DNA of 32,284 nucleotides, from assembly GCA_003151475.1 (NCBI GenBank), contig PLXQ01000034.1:89251-121534 (forward strand), written 5' to 3'. The position numbers were made by a program, and so were the translations under genes. Origin of the DNA: Acidimicrobiaceae bacterium. GTDB taxonomy: Bacteria > Actinomycetota > Acidimicrobiia > Acidimicrobiales > UBA8190. Below the pieces are notes generated by a model that worked only from the letters and a program-made list of their open reading frames with translations, was not told the DNA's origin and did no database searches. This document shows, piece by piece, positions 26,647-32,284 of this stretch (positions are counted from its first letter, which is position 1; each line of letters opens with the position of its first letter).

Positions 26647-27278
26647 GCCCGGAGGTTCATAACTCCAATGTCGACAGTGGGTCGGTCGCCGGTGTCACCT
26701 CTGACACTGGCGCCGGCACACTGAACGACAACATCGTCGACGGCGACACCGCTGCCCTCATCGACGACGGCAGCCCCGCCGTCGCCGGCACCCCCGTGCC
26801 CGGCGCGCCCGGCGCGCCCGGTGATGAGGATTCCCTCGACACTGCCCGTCGTGAGCGCGACGAGTACCTCGACATGGTCCGTCGCGTCCAGGCCGACTTC
26901 GAGAATTACAAGAAGCGGATGCAGCGGCAGCAGACGGATCTGGTGGAGCGGGCGGGCGAGAATCTGGTGGCCCGGTTGCTGCCGGCGCTCGACGCATTCG
27001 ACCTGGCCCGGGCCCATCTGTCTGATGAAGAGAACGCCTCGGGTGGCGTGAAGGCACTGCTCCAGGCTGCGGGCCTCGTCACCGACGCCCTGGCCAAGGA
27101 CGGGCTGGAGCGCATCGACGATCCCGGCGCCCCCTTCGACCCCACCGTCCACGACGCCGTCGAGCACGCCCCGGCCGAGGATGGCGCCGAGTCCGGCGTG
27201 GTAGCGGATGTCCTGCGCGCCGGTTACCGCTGGAAAGGCCGTGTCATCCGCCCCGCCATGGTGCGCGTCCGCGGTTGA
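26643..27278 (+). CDS. grpE: Nucleotide exchange factor GrpE
   Basis: This 211-residue dimeric cofactor releases ADP from DnaK. The first 60 residues are low-complexity (Ala, Gly, Pro, Asp). The long helix is seen in [20 protein letters not shown] and [20 protein letters not shown], with [17 protein letters not shown]. The beta-wing follows ([44 protein letters not shown]). The ATG overlaps the dnaK stop (ATGA), so translation is coupled. The stop codon lies inside the first copy of a short tandem repeat that fills the gap to dnaJ. Confidence 0.97.
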
Positions 27279-27334
27279 CGAGCCCGCGGTTTTGCAGACA
27301 CCGCGGTTTGCAGAGTTCCGCGGTTGAAGAGTTA
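27269..27334 (+). repeat. 15-17-bp tandem repeat spanning the grpE stop codon
   Basis: CCGCGGTT recurs at 27269, 27284, 27301 and 27318 (periods 15, 17, 17), each followed by a related GA/TTTGCAGA sequence. The first copy holds the last grpE codon and its TGA (27276-27278); the others fill most of the 87-base gap to dnaJ. CCGCGG is self-complementary, so the transcript could fold into alternative stems between copies. Confidence 0.8.
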
Positions 27335-27365
27335 CCGGTAGAGGAAAAGGCGAAGGAGGTGAACG

Positions 27366-28523
27366 GTGGCCGCACAACGTGAATGGATCGAGAAGGACTA
27401 TTACAAGACACTCGGCGTGTCGTCGACGGCCACCGACAAAGAGCTGACGCGCGCCTACCGGAAGCTGGCCAAGCAGTTCCACCCCGACGCCAATCCGGCG
27501 TCGGAGGACAAGTTCAAAGAGATCAGCGCCGCCTATGACGTCCTCGGTGACGCCACCAAGCGCAAGGAGTACGACGAGGTCCGCCGGCTCGGCGCCTCGG
27601 GTTTCCCCGGTGGCTTCGGCGGGCCCGGTGGCGGCGGCTTCGGTGGTGCGGGTGGTCCCGGTGCCGGCACCTTCCGGGTGGAGGACCTGGGCGACCTCGG
27701 TGACCTCTTCGGTGGTCTCGGCGGGGGCTTCGGCGGTCGGCGTTCACGCCAAGCCGGCCCCCGTCGCGGCGCCGATATCGAGGCCGAGCTCCATCTCTCG
27801 TTCGAGGACGCCGTCCGTGGGGTGACCACCTCGGTCAACATGGCCGGCGAGGCGCGCTGCGGGACCTGCCACGGAAACGGCGCCGCCCCCGGCACGTCGC
27901 CGACGACCTGCCCGACCTGTCACGGCACGGGATCGCTCCAGGACAACCAGGGCCTCTTCTCGCTCAGCCGGGTCTGCCCGCAGTGCAGCGGCCGGGGCAC
28001 CATCATCGAGACCCCCTGTCCCACCTGTAAGGGATCGGGCATCCAACGCCGGACCCGTTCGGTCAAGGTCCGGATCCCCGCCGGTGTGGAAGACGGCCAA
28101 CGGATCCGGGTGAAGGGACGTGGCGCGCCGGGCCGTGCCAACGGCCCCTCCGGTGATCTCTACGTCGTCGTCCACGTGGACAGCCATCGCCTCTTCGGAC
28201 GCCGCGGCAAGAACCTCACCCTGACCCTGCCCGTCACCTTCGCCGAGGCGGCGCTCGGCACCACCATCACCGTCCCCACCCTCGACGAGCCCGTCACCTT
28301 GCGCATCCCAGCCGGTACGTCGTCGGGCCAGACCTTCCGGGTGAAGGGACGCGGCGTCCCCTCGGCCGGACGCCGGGGCAGCGGCGACCTGATGGTCACC
28401 GTCGAGGTCGTCGTGCCCAAGAAACTGACCGACGAACAACGCGCCGCGGTCGAAGAGCTCGCCCGCGTCTCCGAGGCGGCCCCCCGTGATCATCTGAGTG
28501 ACCATCTGGAAGCAACGCCATGA
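27366..28523 (+). CDS. dnaJ: Chaperone DnaJ (Hsp40)
   Basis: This 385-residue co-chaperone stimulates DnaK ATPase and delivers substrates. The J domain (about 10-75) has the essential HPD motif in KQFHPDANP (H39-P40-D41). A Gly/Phe-rich region follows. Four zinc-binding CxxCxGxG repeats are then present (CGTCHGNG, CPTCHGTG, CPQCSGRG, CPTCKGSG). The C-terminal substrate domains include RIRVKGRGAPG and FRVKGRGVPSAGRRGSGDL. The start is GTG 27366 with a strong AAGGAGG site just ahead. It has the DnaJ1-type operon position next to grpE. The TGA overlaps the hspR ATG by four bases. Confidence 0.97.
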   Translation: MAAQREWIEKDYYKTLGVSSTATDKELTRAYRKLAKQFHPDANPASEDKFKEISAAYDVLGDATKRKEYDEVRRLGASGFPGGFGGPGGGGFGGAGGPGAGTFRVEDLGDLGDLFGGLGGGFGGRRSRQAGPRRGADIEAELHLSFEDAVRGVTTSVNMAGEARCGTCHGNGAAPGTSPTTCPTCHGTGSLQDNQGLFSLSRVCPQCSGRGTIIETPCPTCKGSGIQRRTRSVKVRIPAGVEDGQRIRVKGRGAPGRANGPSGDLYVVVHVDSHRLFGRRGKNLTLTLPVTFAEAALGTTITVPTLDEPVTLRIPAGTSSGQTFRVKGRGVPSAGRRGSGDLMVTVEVVVPKKLTDEQRAAVEELARVSEAAPRDHLSDHLEATP

Positions 28524-28942
28524 CCGACCCCATCCACGCCCGCACAGGACCCGAATCACCCACCCGCGCTGTCTACGTGATCTCGGTGGCGGCCGAGTTG
28601 GCCGGGATGCACCCCCAGACACTGCGCGTCTACGAACGCCGCGGCCTGGTCGACCCGTCGCGCACGGGCGGCGGCAACCGGCGGTACTCGCAGCGCGACA
28701 TCGAGCAGCTCCGCCGTATCCAGGACCTGACGGCAGCCGGGCTCAACCTGGAAGGCGTCCGTCGGGTGCTCGAGCTCGAGGCCGACGTGGCCCGGCTGCA
28801 GGCCGAGATCGACCGCGTCCGGGCCGAAGCCCACGACGCCGTCGAGAAGACCCACCGCCACTACCGCCGCGACCTCGTGCCCGTAAGCCAGTCGATCGTG
28901 CTGGCCCGTTCGAAGTCCGCCCCCGACCGCCGGAGAAGGTAA
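28520..28942 (+). CDS. hspR: Heat-shock repressor HspR (MerR family)
   Basis: The 140-residue MerR-type regulator has the winged helix-turn-helix [20 protein letters not shown] and [20 protein letters not shown], then a dimerising helix ([20 protein letters not shown]) with a coiled-coil stretch ([20 protein letters not shown]). Known HspR proteins bind HAIR sites with DnaK as co-repressor. The operon begins at a HAIR operator (24700), so this is an autoregulatory loop. It overlaps dnaJ by four bases and precedes clpB by four. The basic tail ([10 protein letters not shown]) is typical. Confidence 0.96.
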   Translation: MTDPIHARTGPESPTRAVYVISVAAELAGMHPQTLRVYERRGLVDPSRTGGGNRRYSQRDIEQLRRIQDLTAAGLNLEGVRRVLELEADVARLQAEIDRVRAEAHDAVEKTHRHYRRDLVPVSQSIVLARSKSAPDRRRR

Positions 28943-28946
28943 TGCC

Positions 28947-31439
28947 ATGGCCATCGATCCGAACCGCTGGACGGTAAAGACCCAGGAGGCCTGGGCCGCC
29001 GCCGCCGACATGGCGCGCACGGGGGACCACGCCGAGATCACCCCCGACCATCTGCTGGCCGCCCTGGTGGCCCAGCCCGAAGGCCTGGCCGTGCCTCTGC
29101 TCGGGCGGGCCGGGGTGGAGCCCGCCGCGCTCGGCCAACAGGTGAACGAGCGACTGGCCTCCATGGCCAAGGCCTACGGCAGCGCTGCGCCCGCCATGTC
29201 GCGCGAGACGAGCCGGGTGCTCGACGAGGCCGACACCCTGCGCCGCGACATGGGCGACGAGTACCTCTCGGTCGAGCATCTGCTGCTGGCGCTGGCCGAC
29301 AAGATCGGGATCAGCCGGGACCAGTTGCTGGTGGCGCTGCGGCAGATCCGGGGCAGCCACCGGGTGAAGTCGCAAAATCCCGAGGAGCAGTACCAGGCCC
29401 TCGAGCGCTACGGCCGGGACCTGACCGAGGCGGCCCGGCAAGGAAAGCTCGATCCCGTCATCGGACGCGACGAGGAGATCCGCCGGGTGATCCAGGTGCT
29501 CAGCCGGCGGACGAAGAACAACCCCGTCCTCATCGGCGAGCCCGGGGTGGGCAAGACCGCCATCGTGGAGGGACTGGCCAACCGGATCGTGGAGGGCGAT
29601 GTCCCCGAGGGACTGCGCGACAAGAAGGTGATCGCCCTCGACCTCTCCTCCATGGTGGCGGGGGCCAAGTACCGCGGGGAGTTCGAGGAGCGGCTGAAGG
29701 CGGTGCTGAAGGAGATCACCGATGCCGAGGGCGAGGTGATCACTTTCATCGACGAGCTGCACACCATCGTCGGTGCCGGCGGGGCCGAAGGGGCCATGGA
29801 CGCCGGCAACATGATCAAGCCCATGCTGGCGCGCGGCGAGCTCCGGCTGATCGGGGCCACCACCCTCGACGAGTACCGGAAGTACATCGAGAAGGACGCC
29901 GCGCTCGAGCGGCGGTTCCAGCCCGTGGTGGTGGGCGAGCCGTCGGTGCAGGACACCATCGCCATCCTGCGGGGGCTGAAGGAGCGCTACGAGGTCCACC
30001 ACGGGGTGCGGATCCAAGACGCCGCGCTGGTGGCGGCGGCCGTGCTGTCGGACCGCTACGTGACGGGGCGGTTCCTGCCCGACAAGGCCATCGACCTGGT
30101 GGACGAGGCGGCCAGCCGGCTGCGGATCGAGATCGACTCGCTGCCCACCGAGATCGACGTCGTCACCCGCCGGATGCGGCAGCTCGAGATCGAGCGGATG
30201 GCGCTGGCCAAGGAGACCGACCCCGCCTCGGCCGAGCGGCTCAGCCGGCTCGAGGAGGAGCTGGCCAACCTTAAAGAGCAGGCCGACGCCATGACGGCGC
30301 GCTGGCAGGCCGAGAAGGACGCCATCGCATCGATCCGGACGCTCAAAGAAGAGCTCGAAGTGCGTAAGGGCGAGGCCGAGCGCTTCACCCGCGACGGCGA
30401 CCTGACCCGGGCGTCGGAGATCCGCTACGGGCAGATCCCCGAGATCGAGCGGCGGATCGACGCCGCCACCGAGGCCCTGGCCCGTCTGCAGGCCGACGGG
30501 GCCATGCTGAAGGAGGAGGTCGACGCCGAGGACGTGGCCGAGGTGGTGAGCCGCTGGACCGGGGTGCCGGTCACCCGGCTGCTCGAGTCGGAGCTGCAGA
30601 AGCTGGTCCATATGGAGCAGGACCTCGACGCCCGGGTGGTGGGCCAGGACGAGGCGGTGCGGGCCGTGGCCAACGCCATCCGGCGCAGCCGGGCCGGCCT
30701 GTCGGACCCGAACCGGCCCATCGGATCTTTTCTCTTCCTCGGCCCCACGGGGGTGGGCAAGACCGAGCTCGCCCGGGCCCTGGCCGAGTTCCTCTTCGAC
30801 GACGACCGGGCCATGACCCGGATCGACATGGCCGAGTACCAGGAGAAGCACAACGTCTCGCGCCTCGTCGGGGCCCCGCCGGGCTACGTCGGCTACGAGG
30901 AGGGCGGGCAGCTGACCGAGCTCGTCCGGCGCCGGCCCTACGCCGTGGTGCTGCTGGACGAGATCGAGAAGGCCCACCCCGATGTCTTCAACATCCTGCT
31001 GCAGGTGCTGGAGGACGGCCGGCTGACCGACGGCCAGGGCCGGACGGTGGACTTCACCAACACGGTGCTGATCATGACCTCCAACCTGCCCGGCGATCCC
31101 CAGGACTTCTTCAAGCCCGAGTTCTTCAACCGGATCGACGAGGTTGTCCGCTTCCGGAGCCTCGACCGCGACGACCTACGGAGGATCGTGGACATCCAGC
31201 TCGACCGGCTGCGCCGCCGTCTGGCCGAGCGCCGGCTCGAGCTGGTGGCCACCGACGGGGCGCGGGACTGGCTGGCCAACGCCGGCTACGACCCCGATCT
31301 GGGGGCGCGGCCGCTGCGCCGGGTCATCCAGCGGACCATCGAGGACCCCCTGGCGCTGACCCTTCTGAAGGGCGGTTACTCCGAAGGCGACACCGTGACC
31401 GTCGACGTGGGCGAGGGCGGCTCGCTCGTGCTCAGCTGA
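28947..31439 (+). CDS. clpB: Disaggregase ClpB (Hsp104 family)
   Basis: This 830-residue hexameric AAA+ unfoldase rescues aggregates with DnaK. The double N-domain repeat (1-about 145) is followed by AAA1, with Walker A GEPGVGKT (197-204) and [21 protein letters not shown] middle coiled-coil domain lies at about 395-525 ([24 protein letters not shown] heptads). AAA2 has Walker A GPTGVGKT (599-606), [15 protein letters not shown] and [15 protein letters not shown]. The protein is somewhat shorter than the usual 850-870 because of a compact segment after sensor 1 ([21 protein letters not shown]). ATG 28947 has GGAGAAGG seven bases ahead and follows the hspR stop by four bases. Confidence 0.97.
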   Translation: MAIDPNRWTVKTQEAWAAAADMARTGDHAEITPDHLLAALVAQPEGLAVPLLGRAGVEPAALGQQVNERLASMAKAYGSAAPAMSRETSRVLDEADTLRRDMGDEYLSVEHLLLALADKIGISRDQLLVALRQIRGSHRVKSQNPEEQYQALERYGRDLTEAARQGKLDPVIGRDEEIRRVIQVLSRRTKNNPVLIGEPGVGKTAIVEGLANRIVEGDVPEGLRDKKVIALDLSSMVAGAKYRGEFEERLKAVLKEITDAEGEVITFIDELHTIVGAGGAEGAMDAGNMIKPMLARGELRLIGATTLDEYRKYIEKDAALERRFQPVVVGEPSVQDTIAILRGLKERYEVHHGVRIQDAALVAAAVLSDRYVTGRFLPDKAIDLVDEAASRLRIEIDSLPTEIDVVTRRMRQLEIERMALAKETDPASAERLSRLEEELANLKEQADAMTARWQAEKDAIASIRTLKEELEVRKGEAERFTRDGDLTRASEIRYGQIPEIERRIDAATEALARLQADGAMLKEEVDAEDVAEVVSRWTGVPVTRLLESELQKLVHMEQDLDARVVGQDEAVRAVANAIRRSRAGLSDPNRPIGSFLFLGPTGVGKTELARALAEFLFDDDRAMTRIDMAEYQEKHNVSRLVGAPPGYVGYEEGGQLTELVRRRPYAVVLLDEIEKAHPDVFNILLQVLEDGRLTDGQGRTVDFTNTVLIMTSNLPGDPQDFFKPEFFNRIDEVVRFRSLDRDDLRRIVDIQLDRLRRRLAERRLELVATDGARDWLANAGYDPDLGARPLRRVIQRTIEDPLALTLLKGGYSEGDTVTVDVGEGGSLVLS

Positions 31440-31477
31440 GCCACCTCACCCCACCCGGGACAGGGTCCTCACCGGTT

Positions 31478-31533
31478 CCCCCTCACGGGGGCGAGGGAGA
31501 GCGCCGTCGCCCGGCTGGGGGAGATCCCCCAGC
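31478..31533 (+). terminator. Hairpins after clpB
   Basis: CCCCC-TCAC-GGGGG (31478-31491) and a stronger GCTGGGGG-AGAT-CCCCCAGC (31514-31533, eight perfect pairs) follow the clpB stop. Neither has a U-run. They likely end the heat-shock transcript, or they could structure the upstream part of the purA promoter region. Confidence 0.5.
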
Positions 31534-31541
31534 TCCAGAGG

Positions 31542-31547
31542 TACACT
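31542..31547 (+). promoter_or_regulatory. -10 element of purA
   Basis: TACACT lies just after the hairpin at 31514-31533. Transcription would start near 31554, giving a 32-base leader that contains AGGAGA ahead of GTG 31586. Confidence 0.4.
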
Positions 31548-31585
31548 GCAACGTAATCCGGAGTCTTTACAGCCAGGAGAAACGC

Positions 31586-32284
31586 GTGCCCGCAACCGTG
31601 GTCGTGGGGACCCAGTGGGGCGACGAGGGCAAGGGCAAGCTCACCGACCTGCTGGCCCGTGACATGCAGATGGTCGTCCGCTACCAGGGCGGCCACAACG
31701 CCGGGCACACCGTGGTGGTGGACGGCGAGTCCTTCGCCCTGCAGCTGGTTCCGAGCGGGGTGCTCTACCCCCACATCACGCCCGTGATCGGAAACGGCGT
31801 GGTGGTGGACCCCGGGGTGCTGCTGGCCGAGCTGGACACGCTGTCGGCCAAGGGTGTCGAGGTGGGCCGGATGGTGGTGAGCGGCAACGCCCATCTGATC
31901 ATGCCGTACCACCAGGAGCTCGACCGGGTGACCGAGCGCTACCTGGGGAAGAATTCGCTCGGGACGACCCGGCGCGGGATCGGCCCCGCCTACGCCGACA
32001 AGGCGTCGCGGGTGGGGCTGCGGGTGCAGGACCTGCTGGACGAGAAGATCTTCCGGCAGAAGCTCGACGTGGCGCTCAAGGAGAAGAACGCCGTCCTGGC
32101 CAAGGTGTACAACCGCCTTCCCATCACCGCCGCCTCCATCTGCGAGCGCTACCTCGACGAGTACGCGCCGCGGATCGGGCCCATGGTGGGAGACACCGTT
32201 GCCCTCGTCCACGACGCCCTCGACGCCGGCCGGAACGTGCTTCTCGAAGGGGCCCAGGCCACCTTCCTCGATCTCGACCACGGG
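31586..32284 (+). CDS. purA: Adenylosuccinate synthetase (partial, runs off window)
   Basis: The first 233 codons are present and remain open at the window edge. The enzyme joins IMP and aspartate using GTP, the first committed step to AMP. Visible are the GTP P-loop-like [19 protein letters not shown] (catalytic Asp in GDEGKGK), [13 protein letters not shown] (catalytic His), [25 protein letters not shown], the IMP-binding [17 protein letters not shown], and [15 protein letters not shown]. The family is about 430 residues, so roughly half is missing. GTG 31586 has AGGAGA about five bases ahead. It has its own promoter-like sequence and is probably not part of the heat-shock operon. Confidence 0.96.
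   Translation, partial: MPATVVVGTQWGDEGKGKLTDLLARDMQMVVRYQGGHNAGHTVVVDGESFALQLVPSGVLYPHITPVIGNGVVVDPGVLLAELDTLSAKGVEVGRMVVSGNAHLIMPYHQELDRVTERYLGKNSLGTTRRGIGPAYADKASRVGLRVQDLLDEKIFRQKLDVALKEKNAVLAKVYNRLPITAASICERYLDEYAPRIGPMVGDTVALVHDALDAGRNVLLEGAQATFLDLDHG

Noticed and set aside
28743..30977. A 744-codon frame antisense to clpB
   Set aside because: It is an antisense shadow of a conserved gene with strong G/C third positions; no motifs, and it starts and ends at no regulatory signals.
31514..31533. purA riboswitch
   Set aside because: The hairpin lies upstream of the likely -10 element, so it would not be in the purA mRNA; no purine-riboswitch core is visible.

Overview
The window looks like chromosomal DNA of a high-GC actinobacterium. 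The evidence is third-codon-position G/C bias, GTG/TTG starts, an HspR/HAIR-controlled dnaK operon, a GlnR-type box before the ammonium transporter, a luciferase-like F420-type oxidoreductase, and an Fe-S membrane protein of the mycobacterial EtfD (Rv0338c) type. Acidimicrobiia is my best guess at the class, by inference only. No phage, transposase, plasmid function or canonical CRISPR array was seen, and most genes are ordinary housekeeping genes.

Layout. 1-2757: end of a MacB-type export operon (glycine-rich tail of an upstream protein, ATPase, permease, membrane-anchored accessory protein). 2813-9361: small metabolic genes, many divergent or convergent: a low-complexity hypothetical, a SnoaL-like protein with a luciferase-like oxidoreductase, two SDR dehydrogenases, threonine ammonia-lyase, a dienelactone-hydrolase-like enzyme, and small unknowns. 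9480-14446: UbiA prenyltransferase, an orphan CBS pair, cyclopropane fatty acid synthase, a secreted Cys-containing protein, and a TrmA/RlmD-type methyltransferase. 14680-16652: a GNAT-AAA+ fusion protein, tRNA-Gly(CCC), and dCTP deaminase. 16692-20740: EtfD-like Fe-S protein, a cyclic-nucleotide-binding protein, and two membrane proteins. 20836-22939: GlnR box, amt, glnK. 23042-24504: gpmA, a collapsed DUF222/HNH endonuclease pseudogene, and a degenerate spaced-repeat array. 24700-31439: heat-shock operon dnaK-grpE-dnaJ-hspR-clpB behind a HAIR operator. 31586-end: start of purA.

How the genes work together. The dnaK-clpB operon is a complete disaggregation system (DnaK/DnaJ/GrpE plus ClpB) that encodes its own repressor, HspR, with its operator over the promoter. 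The amt-glnK pair is a nitrogen-uptake module (transporter plus PII) that the GlnR-like box would switch on under nitrogen limitation. The EtfD-like protein would pass electrons from acyl-CoA dehydrogenases to quinone.

The most unusual signals are small. (i) Three unrelated genes carry short tandem duplications that start at, or include, their stop codons. (ii) Four degenerate repeats occur at about 55-58 bp spacing upstream of dnaK. (iii) Many genes have a TANNNT -10 hexamer 6-7 bases before the start codon, which points to leaderless transcripts and helps choose starts, including a possible ATT start. (iv) A GNAT acetyltransferase domain is fused to an AAA+ ATPase. I see no convincing large new system.
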